Assembly (NCBI GenBank): GCA_028281705.1
Contig: JANQJH010000503.1
Span: 1 to 51,154 of the forward strand
Direction of reading: 5' to 3'
Source of the DNA: Verrucomicrobiales bacterium
GTDB lineage: Bacteria > Verrucomicrobiota > Verrucomicrobiia > Verrucomicrobiales > DEV007
Length of the DNA stretch: 51,154 bases
Part shown: piece after piece, positions 34,901 to 43,434 of the stretch
How positions within the stretch are numbered: position 1 is the first letter of the stretch
Layout of the letters: each line of letters starts with the position of its first letter
Notes under the pieces: generated by a model
Database searches by the model: none
Seen by the model: only the letters and a program-made list of their open reading frames with translations
Told to the model about the DNA's origin: nothing
Made by a program: the position numbers and the translations under genes

Positions 34901-36614
34901 CCGCATCGAGATACACCGTTTTCTCTTTGTCCGGGTTTCCCGCCGCATCGAGACCCTGGAGATCACGATAGGCCGCCAAACGCTTTCCCGCATCGGGCTC
35001 AGCCGCAATGGCATCGGCCATCTCGTGCAGATGAAACCAAGCCTCCGTCCCACCGTCCGTCGCCCCCATGCCCCGGCCCTGCACGCGCGCCTTCATGACG
35101 TCGAAGTCTTCCTCGTCCCCGCCAAAATAACGCGCCGCATAGGAGGCCTCCGTATGTTCCTGTGATTGGTAGAGCCCCCAGTAGAGCCCGTTCAGATACA
35201 AATGGTAGTATCGACTCCGGGCGTAGGGTTGTCCCAGGGCACGCTGCGTGTCCCGGGCGAAGATCTCGCGCAGCATCGTCATCTGCGAGCCGTCATCGGA
35301 GTAGTGATAGGAATAGTTCTGCGAGGTGCGGAGATCCACATCGTCGAAGACATCGGCACCCTCGCTCCCGAACAGTGGGTAGGTCAGCTTGCCATCGCCA
35401 TAGTCATCCCGGAAGTAGACCCGGAACGCATGCTTGGCGCAGAAGGGTCGCCGGCTGTGGCCCCCGCGAATGCGCAATCCGGCATTCCACTGGAAACCGG
35501 CTTCCTCACCCGTCGGATCGATGAGTTCCACCGAGATCGGACGTTCCCAATCCCGGCCGCGATTTGATGGATTCGCGTAGATACCCTTCTCGCGATCCAG
35601 CAGATGCCCCTGATCGGTCACAATGGAAATCGAGGGTATCGCCTGCAAGGCCTCCACGATCTCCGCCTCCGTGGCCTCGATCGAACCCGGATCGGCCATG
35701 GCGTAATCCATGGGAACGCTCCCCCCGCCCCCGAAACCGAAAAAACCGCTCCGGCGACCGCGATAACCCGGTCGCGTCCGGGGCCAGCCTTCGGGACTCT
35801 TCGGTTGCTTGACCACATCTTTCGGGAAAATGTAAGTCTGCGTGTCCACATCGCTGGAAACATGACCCTCGGCGATGGCCAAGGCCCGGAGCGTCGTCGT
35901 CGTCGCCACCTCCAACGGCCCCGTGTAGACTTCGCCCCAGGTCTCGCTCGGGAGCCTCCCATCGGTCGTGTAACGGATTTCCGCGCCAGGCGTCGCCGAG
36001 GTGATCTCGACCGTGATGGGCGATTCATAGAACCCGCGATCAACCGAGAATTTCGTGTCCTTCACCCTGGGCAAGGCCCAGGAAGCCGTATTGGGGGCCC
36101 CCGGCGTCGCTTCCAACAACGCACCCGTTTTCTCCAACTGAGCTTCGCCCCCCTGAAAAACCACGCCGAACGACTGATTCTGGTCCAATTTCGGAAGCTT
36201 GGGCTCAAAAGCCTGGATGGCCTCCTCCTCGCTCCCCAATCCCAAGTACTCGCCCTGGGCCCTCAGACTGAAGTTGGCGTGCAACACGTCGCCATCGCGG
36301 CGGTCCTTGCCCGAGGCAAAGACAACAAGAAATTCGCCCGGCCCCAGGGCCCGGTCGGGAAAGGCCCATTTGCGCGGCGCCTCGGGATCATCACTCAGCC
36401 AGAAATGCTTCAGCGCCACCGGCGCATCACTCGAATTGAAAATCTCCACCCAATCGGAGGCATCCCCATCCTCATCGGTGAGCGCACCCTTATTCGATGA
36501 CATCACCTCCGTGATGACCAAGGGGGGAGAGGCGGAAACGCCGGAAGCGGAGGCACCAAGGCCAAGTGTAGCGAGTAGCCCGAGACAGAGACTCTTCTTA
36601 CTGATTATCATCAT
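31980..36614 (-). CDS. Secreted CotH-kinase / lamin-tail-domain giant protein, paralogue 1
   Basis: From ATG 36614 the product is about 1544 residues with a signal peptide (MMIISKKSLCLGLLATLGLG, ending ASAS). Order: lamin-tail domain (30-140, VITEVMSSN...GDASDWVEIFN), a chitobiase-type Ig repeat (190-265, ITSATPGAEIRYTTDGRLP), CotH kinase domain (about 335-760, LRIRGGHSRR, ARYFGGDEEDFDVMK, FQFFCHDTEHSLG near 623), a second YTTDGSDPRE repeat (~820), a galactose-binding-like module (845-985), then three lamin-tail domains. The start overlaps the stop of paralogue 2 by 17 bases. CotH in Bacillus is an atypical kinase for spore-coat proteins; the target here is unknown, but secretion points to the envelope or outside. 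Confidence 0.85.
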   Translation of the reverse strand: MMIISKKSLCLGLLATLGLGASASGVSASPPLVITEVMSSNKGALTDEDGDASDWVEIFNSSDAPVALKHFWLSDDPEAPRKWAFPDRALGPGEFLVVFASGKDRRDGDVLHANFSLRAQGEYLGLGSEEEAIQAFEPKLPKLDQNQSFGVVFQGGEAQLEKTGALLEATPGAPNTASWALPRVKDTKFSVDRGFYESPITVEITSATPGAEIRYTTDGRLPSETWGEVYTGPLEVATTTTLRALAIAEGHVSSDVDTQTYIFPKDVVKQPKSPEGWPRTRPGYRGRRSGFFGFGGGGSVPMDYAMADPGSIEATEAEIVEALQAIPSISIVTDQGHLLDREKGIYANPSNRGRDWERPISVELIDPTGEEAGFQWNAGLRIRGGHSRRPFCAKHAFRVYFRDDYGDGKLTYPLFGSEGADVFDDVDLRTSQNYSYHYSDDGSQMTMLREIFARDTQRALGQPYARSRYYHLYLNGLYWGLYQSQEHTEASYAARYFGGDEEDFDVMKARVQGRGMGATDGGTEAWFHLHEMADAIAAEPDAGKRLAAYRDLQGLDAAGNPDKEKTVYLDAENLIDYMLTIIYVGSFDAPVSRFMRDRGANNWFAVFKREGRLGFQFFCHDTEHSLGSDWDAEIDRVGPFTAGEDRHSSNPQWIHQQLMAVEAYRKAFQVRAEWALLSEDGPLTAKAATARVNRRAATVEKAIVAECARWGDYKDRPGYTKADWEAAAERLREVLKVRTAIVPEQLRSAHRFAGGDVEPAPLFNPVPIPVMRWQDGARGKKGFFRLSEGDTVLYTTDGSDPRESRTPNKATPSRRVEKALLRPGSMIRAHVPKDNTLGGAWTKLDFDDRQWRAGIGGAGYDRQGDYASLIGVNFVEVMPGRFPAVLTRSLFKWDGEPVERLVLKLKFEDGFVAYLNGEEVASHNAPRDRGEVNLATMQHRDTEALTWRSFDISDSLSALREGENVLAIQCMNDRLGSSDLLVYPQLVAEREIAGTAIELAAGVRDLRARAFVEGNWGPMRVVPVVAGDTGAAAVAAKAGLLVISELMYHPAEPSEDEAADVSEDADDFEFLELMNISEKPVDLAGAAFTQGIDFEFLADTVLQPGDRAVLVKHRGAFEKRYGSAARVLGIYDGALRNSGERITLEDADGERIVSVSYKDSSPWPQSADGLGFSLVLKSPKSNPSPNQAGSWEASSKLGGSPGEGDVSTAGGVVINEILTHTDLPAVDAIELHNPTESEIDVSGWFLTDDRDEPSKYAIVSGSVIPAGGYLVILGDTDDLPANNDALPADRFARSFSLSSHGEEIFLFAADAEGNRTGYSHGFEFIAGRNGVSFGRHLNSAGKEQFPPQSRVTLGEANAGPRKPLVVISEIMYHPGDQDPDEESEFIEIWNWSNQSVPLFDPQHPTNTWALSGVKFTFPTGQTLAPKEVAVISKLEPATFRRRYEVPESVKVFGPLVDVKISNKGERLRLLRPDLPDLETGETIVPMLEVDSVRFNDRDPWPEEADGGGVSLERDATAPYSDDPASWKASERDEGTPGVAPGAAR

Positions 36615-39600
36615 GCGTGGTTGTTGTTTCGTCAAAATGCCCAGGAGTGCCGCCGATGCCAGCCGACGCTCTCCAGGATTGGGGTTCATCAGTGATGCTG
36701 GCGGCACCCAGCCGCTCCAGAGACTTGCCGCTACCATCGGCAGCCTCCGGCCACGGGGATCTGTCATTGTAGCGCAAGGAATCCACGGGGACCATGGGAA
36801 TCACCATCCGTTCGCCATCGCGTTCCGGACTCAAGGGCCGGACCAAGGTCAACCGTTCCCCGCTATTGCCCAAGGCGCCGTCAAAGGGCCCGTAGATTTT
36901 GACCGTCTCCGAGAGTCCACGCGCGGCCCGGAACAATTCCGGATCCTGCCGGACAATCACCGCGCACTCCCCAGCCTCCAAGGTCTGCCCCTCGGGAAAG
37001 GCGAACTTGGCGCCCTTGAGCTGCCAGACATGCTCAGGATGCTCGGGATCGAAAAGCTCGATCGGATGATCTGTCCGGTTCCAAATCTCGACGAACTCCG
37101 TCGTTTCCTCCTCGTCAGCTTCTTCCGGATGGTAGAGCACCTCCGTGATGATCACCGGCCCCAACAAGGGCAGCCCGTTGGGCGCTCCCAAGGTCGGCTT
37201 GCGAATGGCGAAGACATCCTTGCCCGCCGAATTGATCGAACGCCCGAAGGCGATGCCGGGCGGGAGCGCCTCAAATTCACAGCCATGGGTGTAGCCCGTC
37301 AGTTGACCGGTCTCGTCCGCGCTGAAGAGATGCACTTCCTCTCCGTGGGAACTCAAGGAAAAGGCGCTGCCAAAAAACTCGGGCGGCAGTTCCGCATTGT
37401 TCAATGGGTCCTCGTCATTGTCTTCCCGGGCGAACCAGTAGCCGCCCGCCGGGATCACCGTTCCCGGCGGAATCCGCCACTTGTTGGGCCGCTTCACGTC
37501 ATCCGTCAGATACCAGCCTCCCACGTGAGCCGGACGATCGCTCGGATTGTGAAGTTCGATGGCATCCGTGTCCGGCCAGTCACTATTGGTCAGCACCTCA
37601 TTGATGACCACACCGGCAAACTTGGACACCGGCTCCCCCCTCCCCGGCGATCCATGAACTTCTGCGCTGGCACGCCAGCTCGAAGCCTTGTTCGGATTGC
37701 GCCCCGCCTTGGGATCGACCAATGTCAGGGAAAAACCCAGCCCGTCGGCACTCGCGGGCCACGCGCCCTCGTCATCATAACGAAACCGCAAGATCTGCTG
37801 GCTCCTGCTGTCTAACAAGGTCAGGCGCTCCCCGCCGTTCTTCAAGCCACCGGCGTAGGGCCCCAAAACCCGTTTCACACTTCCATAGCGCAAGACAAAG
37901 GCCCGCGGATTCTTCGCCAACACGAGATGCTCGCCCGGCATGAGGGTCGCTTCTCTGTCAGGAAACTGAAACTGGATCCCGTCGATAAATCGCACCTTGG
38001 AAAGGCTGATTGCCTTCGCCCCGATGTTGGCGAACTCGAGAAACTCAAACGCATCCGGATCCTTGACCCCCGCCCGCGCCTCCCGGGGCGAGAGGTCAGG
38101 CGGATGATACATGATCTCCGAGATGACCAGATTCTCCGCTGAAGCCCGCTCCACATTCCCCGAGGGCTGAAACAAGGCCAGGGCACTCCAGGTCGCCCCC
38201 ACCTGGGCCCGCGCCTGCATCCGCACTGCTTCGGCGGGCAGGGTGAAGGCCTCCGCCCCCACCACGCGCTTCGCCTCCACTCGAAGCCTCGGCTGATCCG
38301 ACACGCCCTTCGTCGCACAGCGAAAAGCGAGAACGTTCCGCCCCTCACGCAGCCTGTGAGAATATGCGCCGAGGTCAACGACCTCCGATTCCCTCACCTC
38401 CCCGTCGGCAATCGCCTGTCCATTGAGGTAAAGCTCAACCTCTGGAGCTAGAGCACCACTCGCCCGAGGAAGCCGAAGCTTGAGCTCGACCAATTCAGAA
38501 AGCTCCTCCAGGTGGAATTCAGCCCTCCCATAGCGGATCCCGGCGTCCCGCTGGCAGGACACCTCATAGCAATCGAGCTCACCTTCTTCGTCATCGCCCA
38601 CAGGAGTCCATCCTGAGTCCTCGAACTCCGGAAGGATCCAGTTAGCGCCGGGCTCACCCTGCCCCGTCGGGTAATACCGCAGAGAGACCCCCATTCCAGT
38701 GCCATCCTCGCTCTCCAGGCGTCCGGCCCTCGCCACCGACACGGAAGCCGCCTCCACCTTCGACTCCGGATCCGAGCCGTCGGTTGTGTAATGCACTTCT
38801 CCCTCTTCAGCCGCCACCACCACCGCCGCGGGATCCGCCAGGGGCGTCCACATCTGCGGCGCGTTCACCAACGGATAGAGCGGCGCCATGACCAAATGTT
38901 GATCGGGATCGCCCAGGGCGTAGTGCGTGCCGCCCTGCAACTGGCGCCGAAAGACCGGGGGGCGCTGCCGAAGATAATCTTGCAGGCGGAAGACCGCCGC
39001 GCGCCAGTCCTCCCGATTTTTCGGCGGCATGCTGCGAGCGCCGCCCCAACGCGCCGCGTGCAGGGAGATCGCCGGCGCCACCTCATCGATCCGGGGCCTC
39101 AAGCGCTCCAGACAGGCCTCGGCACTCAGCGCCCCCAGCCGACCCAACAAGGCCTCGGCCCGGTCGCCAAAGGATTCGCGATAAGTCTCCACCGTCATCA
39201 GCTGTTGGTGGATCCACTGGGGATTGCTATCGACAAAGGCGGCGCCGCCGGGAAATGGCCCCAGGCGATTGTCAGAGACACCCTCAGGCAATCCCAGGCT
39301 GTGCTCACTATCATGCACAATAAACTGAAATCCGCGATGGCCGTTCCGATGACGCAAGGCAAACCAGTTGTTGGGGTGGGTGTTCTGCAGGAAATGAGAA
39401 ATGGGCGCGTCGTTGTTTCCCGTGAAGAGAATGATCATCATGTAATCGATCAAACTCGCCACATCGAGATAGACGGGCTTTTCCGGATCGCGAATCCCCT
39501 CGGCATCGCATCCTTGAAGTTCCCTGTACTGAGCCAATCGCTCACCGGCATCGCGCTGCGCCGCCAGATGATTGACGCCCTCCCATAAATGCCGCCAGGC

Positions 39601-41130
39601 CTCCAGATCGCCGTCCCGGGCAGCCACGTGCGTCCTCAGAATGCCGGGCCGCCCCACCTTGATCACGTCGTAGTCATCAGGCTTACCTCCCAGATAGCGG
39701 GCCGCAAAGCGAGCATCCACCCGTTCGTGCGTCTGATAGATGCCCCAGTAAATGCCATTGAGAAAGAGGTGGACGTGGCGGCCCCTGGTATGCAAGCCGC
39801 CGAGATCGCGCTGCGTGTCCCGGGCAAAACTGTCTCGCAGAAAGGTGTTCTCCGATGAGCCGTCGCTGGCCCAAGAGTGATTCTGCGGCGACCGCAAATC
39901 CACCGTCTGACAATGTGGGGGTCCCGTCTCACCAAAGAACGGCCAGTCAAACCGCTCCGTGCCGTAGCGCACCCGGGCGATGACGCGAAAGCCGTGCTTC
40001 GCCACCCGACTCCGCCGGCTGGCCCCGCCTCGAATGCGCAAGCCCGCGTCCGCCTGATAGGAATCCTCCGGATGGACCGGATCGATCCACTCCAGCGAGA
40101 CCGGCCGTTCCCAGGCTTCCCCACGCGCCGTCGCGTGGATGTAGATCCCGCGATCCTTGCCTAACAAATCTTCGAGATCCATGCTCAGGGCCACCGTCGG
40201 CAAATGGTAGAGACCGCTCGCCAATTCGGCATGACTCGCCCCAAGATTGACCGGAGCTTCGATCCCATAGATCATCTTCTGCCTCCCAATGAAGTGGTTC
40301 GGGGGCCACCCCTTGGGAGCATGGCGGGTCGGCGTGAGAATATCTTTGGGAAAAAGATAGGTCTCCGTGCGCACTCGGCTAGGAAGCCGCCCCTCTCCCA
40401 CCGTCACCGCGCGGATAACCGTCGTGCCATCGATCCGCAGGGGACCACGATAGATCTCTCCATGGATCGCCGTGGGCGCGCTCCCGTCTCGAGTGAATCG
40501 AATCGTGGGATGCGAGGCGATTTTCTGCCCCGCAGAGGGCAGAAGCGTGAGCTTGAGCGTGAAGGGTTCATCAACGAACCCCCGGCTCCGGGAAAACACT
40601 GGTGCCGCCAGCGGTCGCCCCACCGGTGGCGCATTGACCTCCCCGGGCGTGGGGCGTTCCAACCGGGCCAATTCGGGGTAGCCGAAGCTGACGTCTGCAG
40701 GCAACTCGGGAATCTCCAGGACATGCCCGCCGGGTCCCACGAGTTCCAGGCGCGTGCCCGCCGCCTTGAGGCGAAACGGCAACTCATAGTCCCCCGCTCC
40801 CGCTCCCCACCCATCGCCCCCGGAGGCGTGGAGAACGAGCCGCTCACCCGGGACCATGATCTTCCCGGGAAACCGCCAGCCGGCAGCTTCCGGGTCATTT
40901 CCCCAGCGCAAACGGTAAGCACTGAGATTCAGCGGCTCCGCACCCCGGCAGGTCAGCTCGATCCAGTCGGGCGTGCGCCCCGCGGCATCGCGAAGGGTAG
41001 AGGCATTGCAGGTCATGACCTCCGTGATCTGCAACTGCGCGCCCACCGGAAGAAGCAGGGCCCAAATGAGCCCGAGTCCTAACAGAGTTGAGCAGCGGAG
41101 AGACGGCATACGGAGGATTCGCGGAAACAT
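36598..41130 (-). CDS. Secreted CotH-kinase / lamin-tail-domain giant protein, paralogue 2
   Basis: The product of about 1510 residues has the same plan as its downstream neighbour: signal peptide (LLGLGLIWALLLPVGAQ), lamin-tail domain with LQITEVMTCNASTLRDAAG, a chitobiase-type repeat, a CotH domain (LRIRGGASRR, ARYLGGKPDDYDVIK, FQFIVHDSEHSLG near 608), a second YTTDGSDPE repeat, galactose-binding-like module, and lamin-tail domains after 1080. The two proteins are clearly paralogues and fully collinear, hence a tandem duplication followed by strong divergence. Start is ATG 41130 or ATG 41109; a longer frame to 41289 overlaps the divergent gene and was rejected. Translation of the downstream paralogue is probably coupled. 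Confidence 0.85.
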   Translation of the reverse strand: MFPRILRMPSLRCSTLLGLGLIWALLLPVGAQLQITEVMTCNASTLRDAAGRTPDWIELTCRGAEPLNLSAYRLRWGNDPEAAGWRFPGKIMVPGERLVLHASGGDGWGAGAGDYELPFRLKAAGTRLELVGPGGHVLEIPELPADVSFGYPELARLERPTPGEVNAPPVGRPLAAPVFSRSRGFVDEPFTLKLTLLPSAGQKIASHPTIRFTRDGSAPTAIHGEIYRGPLRIDGTTVIRAVTVGEGRLPSRVRTETYLFPKDILTPTRHAPKGWPPNHFIGRQKMIYGIEAPVNLGASHAELASGLYHLPTVALSMDLEDLLGKDRGIYIHATARGEAWERPVSLEWIDPVHPEDSYQADAGLRIRGGASRRSRVAKHGFRVIARVRYGTERFDWPFFGETGPPHCQTVDLRSPQNHSWASDGSSENTFLRDSFARDTQRDLGGLHTRGRHVHLFLNGIYWGIYQTHERVDARFAARYLGGKPDDYDVIKVGRPGILRTHVAARDGDLEAWRHLWEGVNHLAAQRDAGERLAQYRELQGCDAEGIRDPEKPVYLDVASLIDYMMIILFTGNNDAPISHFLQNTHPNNWFALRHRNGHRGFQFIVHDSEHSLGLPEGVSDNRLGPFPGGAAFVDSNPQWIHQQLMTVETYRESFGDRAEALLGRLGALSAEACLERLRPRIDEVAPAISLHAARWGGARSMPPKNREDWRAAVFRLQDYLRQRPPVFRRQLQGGTHYALGDPDQHLVMAPLYPLVNAPQMWTPLADPAAVVVAAEEGEVHYTTDGSDPESKVEAASVSVARAGRLESEDGTGMGVSLRYYPTGQGEPGANWILPEFEDSGWTPVGDDEEGELDCYEVSCQRDAGIRYGRAEFHLEELSELVELKLRLPRASGALAPEVELYLNGQAIADGEVRESEVVDLGAYSHRLREGRNVLAFRCATKGVSDQPRLRVEAKRVVGAEAFTLPAEAVRMQARAQVGATWSALALFQPSGNVERASAENLVISEIMYHPPDLSPREARAGVKDPDAFEFLEFANIGAKAISLSKVRFIDGIQFQFPDREATLMPGEHLVLAKNPRAFVLRYGSVKRVLGPYAGGLKNGGERLTLLDSRSQQILRFRYDDEGAWPASADGLGFSLTLVDPKAGRNPNKASSWRASAEVHGSPGRGEPVSKFAGVVINEVLTNSDWPDTDAIELHNPSDRPAHVGGWYLTDDVKRPNKWRIPPGTVIPAGGYWFAREDNDEDPLNNAELPPEFFGSAFSLSSHGEEVHLFSADETGQLTGYTHGCEFEALPPGIAFGRSINSAGKDVFAIRKPTLGAPNGLPLLGPVIITEVLYHPEEADEEETTEFVEIWNRTDHPIELFDPEHPEHVWQLKGAKFAFPEGQTLEAGECAVIVRQDPELFRAARGLSETVKIYGPFDGALGNSGERLTLVRPLSPERDGERMVIPMVPVDSLRYNDRSPWPEAADGSGKSLERLGAASITDEPQSWRASAGIGGTPGHFDETTTTHDDNQ

Positions 41131-41198
41131 GACCGATCCGAACCACAAAAGCACGCGATATTTAACCTGGCAGCCCTTGACAAGCAAACGTATAAGAC

Positions 41199-42041
41199 TT
41201 GACGCCCAACCGGAAATTCGCCAATCGAAGCCCAAACCCACAACCCTACGAAGCCTTGGAGGAACCCGCCACGCCCGCCGAAGAAACACCCAACAAAGTC
41301 CAAGATGTCCTGGAGCTGACGGAAGCAGACCCTAGTCTCTCTCCTCCCGATAACACGGACGTCGGCGCCACCTTCGATTGGGGACTGTTAGGCAACTTCC
41401 TCATCCTCATGGTGATATGCGCCATCACGGCCCACCTCCTGGAGCGTCTCTACCGGCGCTGCGGGTTCTCTCTCTCGAACCGGTCCGATTTCAGCAGGAA
41501 TTTCATCATGCTCTCCTGTTCGACCATGATGATCGTGACCATCGTCAAATCCTCGCTCGCCCTCTCACTCGGGCTCGTCGGCGCCCTCTCCATTGTCCGT
41601 TTCCGGGCAGCCATCAAGGAACCGGAAGAGCTCTGCTTTCTCTTCCTCGCCATTGGCATCGGTCTCGGCTTCGGAGCCAGCGTGGGTCTGGGCTTCCTTT
41701 CCCCGGAGCCCTACATCCCCCTTGTCTCCTTTGCCTTCCTCACCGTCATCTTGTTCATCCGCCGACGCTTTACCAAGGCAGCCACCGGCGGCGATTATCA
41801 CCTTTTGGTGGCCAGCGAAGACCCCACGGCCATCGGCCACGGCGCCATCCAAAAAATCATCCTGGAGCATTCCCAGGACGCCGCCCTCAAGCGCTTGGAT
41901 GAATCCCGTGCCATTCTCGAAGCCAATTACCAGGTCCACTTCACCGGCCCGAATCAGTTGGAAGCCTGCCGCCAGGCGTTGTTAGGCCTGGGTGACAGTC
42001 TCACAGTTAGCCTGATGGACAATCGTGGCCTCGGCAACTGA
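41199..42041 (+). CDS. DUF4956 family membrane protein
   Basis: The product of up to 280 residues has an acidic, disordered N-terminus (1-60), four hydrophobic segments (about 64-82, 105-130, 148-165, 170-188) and a cytoplasmic ferredoxin-like C-terminal region. The family hallmark SLGLVGALSIVRFRAAIKEPEEL lies near 125-147. DUF4956 genes are commonly next to VTC polyphosphate-polymerase genes, and so it is here, with a 17-base overlap with the following gene. Role unproven; a membrane partner or channel for polyphosphate is a fair guess. The start is weak (TTG 41199); a later in-frame start before the first helix is possible. The gene is divergent from paralogue 2 of CotH, only 68 bases away. 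Confidence 0.85.
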   Translation: MTPNRKFANRSPNPQPYEALEEPATPAEETPNKVQDVLELTEADPSLSPPDNTDVGATFDWGLLGNFLILMVICAITAHLLERLYRRCGFSLSNRSDFSRNFIMLSCSTMMIVTIVKSSLALSLGLVGALSIVRFRAAIKEPEELCFLFLAIGIGLGFGASVGLGFLSPEPYIPLVSFAFLTVILFIRRRFTKAATGGDYHLLVASEDPTAIGHGAIQKIILEHSQDAALKRLDESRAILEANYQVHFTGPNQLEACRQALLGLGDSLTVSLMDNRGLGN

Positions 42042-42744
42042 CAGCCAAAGTTCCACCGCGAAGCCGGCGGAACCCACCCATTTTCGCTACGAGCGCAAAT
42101 TCACCACGCGCTGGCCCTACCGCGAAGTGATCGCGCTGATCAAGAGAAACGCAGCCCAGTTCCGCGAGATCTACGAAGAGCGTTATATCAATAACGTCTA
42201 TTTCGACGACCTTGATTTCGGCAACTATTTCGCCAACGACGATGGCATCCGGGACCGTCTGAAAACCCGCATCCGCTGGTACGGCATTCTCTCGGGCCTG
42301 ATCGAGCGTCCCGCCCTGGAGATCAAGGTGAAGCGCGGGTGGGCCGGCGAAAAACCGACCTTCCGCCTGGCGCCGTTCACCATGGGCCCGCGCTTCAGTT
42401 CCGCCGACGCCCAGGACCTCTTCCGCCGGTCCGATCTGCCGGGATGGATCCATCAGCGGGTCCTCACAGAGTCACCCATGGTCATCAACCGCTACGCCCG
42501 CCGCTATTTCCTTTCGGCAGATGGCCACTGCCGCCTCACCATCGATCGCGATCTCCGCTTCTACCGCTGCCCCTTTCCCGGCGCCTTCGTCCCCCGTTTC
42601 TTCGAACCGCGGGAGACCCTCATCATCGAGATGAAATACGCCTGCAAAGGCGATCTCGGCATCGACGTGTTCTCCAACTCCTTTCGCTTCCGCATGTGCA
42701 AGTTCTCCAAGTACGCCACCGGAATCAATCTGCTCTACCGCTAG
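42025..42744 (+). CDS. VTC-domain polyphosphate polymerase
   Basis: The 239-residue product has the VTC (triphosphate-tunnel) fold motifs in order: HFRYERKFTT (20-29), INNVYFDD, RDRLKTRIRWYG with the run of basic tunnel residues, ALEIKVKRGW, NRYARRYFLSADGHCRLTIDRDL, LIIEMKY and FSKYATGINLLYR at the end. In yeast Vtc4 these residues make polyphosphate from ATP. Unlike yeast it has no SPX domain and no membrane segment, so it would act at the cytoplasmic face with DUF4956. Start GTG 42025 overlaps the upstream stop by 17 bases, indicating coupling. Catalytic basic and acidic residues all appear present. Confidence 0.9.
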   Translation: MASATDSQSSTAKPAEPTHFRYERKFTTRWPYREVIALIKRNAAQFREIYEERYINNVYFDDLDFGNYFANDDGIRDRLKTRIRWYGILSGLIERPALEIKVKRGWAGEKPTFRLAPFTMGPRFSSADAQDLFRRSDLPGWIHQRVLTESPMVINRYARRYFLSADGHCRLTIDRDLRFYRCPFPGAFVPRFFEPRETLIIEMKYACKGDLGIDVFSNSFRFRMCKFSKYATGINLLYR

Positions 42745-42839
42745 CCGCCAAGCCGGCCTCACCGCAGTTTGGACATTTTCCGAACCACGATCGCAGTACC
42801 CCTCCATCTCAAAATGACACATCGAGTGGGTCTCTGTGT

Positions 42840-43097
42840 TCACGGTCCATCGGCCATTCGAATATCGATAATCTTGACCTCGCTCACAGCATGATCAGCC
42901 CAATAGGTGATCGCATATCGACCGATTACCTTGATCTCAATCTGACGTTGGGCATCATCATTCTCCGAAAAGTCTCCCGCCAGAAACGGATTCACAGTCA
43001 GCGCATCTATAAATCTTGAGATGCGCGTTTTCTGGACTCCTCGAATCTTCCGAAGCATTTCCATCGCCTCGAGCCGAAGAAACACCTTGTAATTCAT
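42840..43097 (-). CDS. RelE/ParE-family toxin
   Basis: The 85-residue product has the small RelE/ParE fold pattern: KVFLRLEAMEML, then ISRFIDALTVNPFLAGDF, and the sheet QIEIKVIGRYAITYWADHAVSEVKIIDIR. It overlaps the upstream antitoxin gene by four bases (ATGA), the usual antitoxin-first arrangement. RelE members cleave mRNA on the ribosome and ParE members poison gyrase; which applies cannot be told here. It has the only minus-strand neighbours between the VTC gene and the DUF1501 gene. Confidence 0.75.
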   Translation of the reverse strand: MNYKVFLRLEAMEMLRKIRGVQKTRISRFIDALTVNPFLAGDFSENDDAQRQIEIKVIGRYAITYWADHAVSEVKIIDIRMADGP

Positions 43098-43318
43098 CCT
43101 CCCGAATCGGCCTCATCAAGGCCAAATTCGGTTTTCGCCTCTTCCCAGGAGATCCAGTTCTCCGGATTATCACCCTCAAGACGACGCTGAACTTCCGCCA
43201 GTAATCCTTCACGTTTCATCCGGAGGTGCGCTAGAAATGCCGCGAGCCGATCCTGCTGATCGGCCGGAAGCGATTCGAGTTCTTGCTGGATGGCAGCAAC
43301 GTCCATGACCGAGATCAT
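43094..43318 (-). CDS. Antitoxin of a type II toxin-antitoxin pair
   Basis: The 74-residue product is mostly charged helices (LESLPADQQDRLAAFLAHLRMKRE), with a flexible acidic end (ENWISWEEAKTEFGLDEADSGG) as seen in antitoxins that wrap the toxin. It is directly before the RelE/ParE-like gene with a 4-base overlap. Start ATG 43318 or 43306. The family is not certain. Expected role is to neutralise the toxin and repress the operon. Confidence 0.65.
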   Translation of the reverse strand: MISVMDVAAIQQELESLPADQQDRLAAFLAHLRMKREGLLAEVQRRLEGDNPENWISWEEAKTEFGLDEADSGG

Positions 43319-43434
43319 CGCAAATTCCGCTCCAGATGCAAGTGCCGAGGAGCGTATCCCATTCTCTCAGCCGTCAAGAGAAACTCGACTGACTACGCAA
43401 CCGCCCGCCATGAACCTCCGTGCCGAAAGCCGTG

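Noticed and set aside
41177..41196. TTGACA and TATAAG as a promoter for the DUF4956 gene
   Set aside because: The elements are only 8 bases apart, far from the 16-18 needed.
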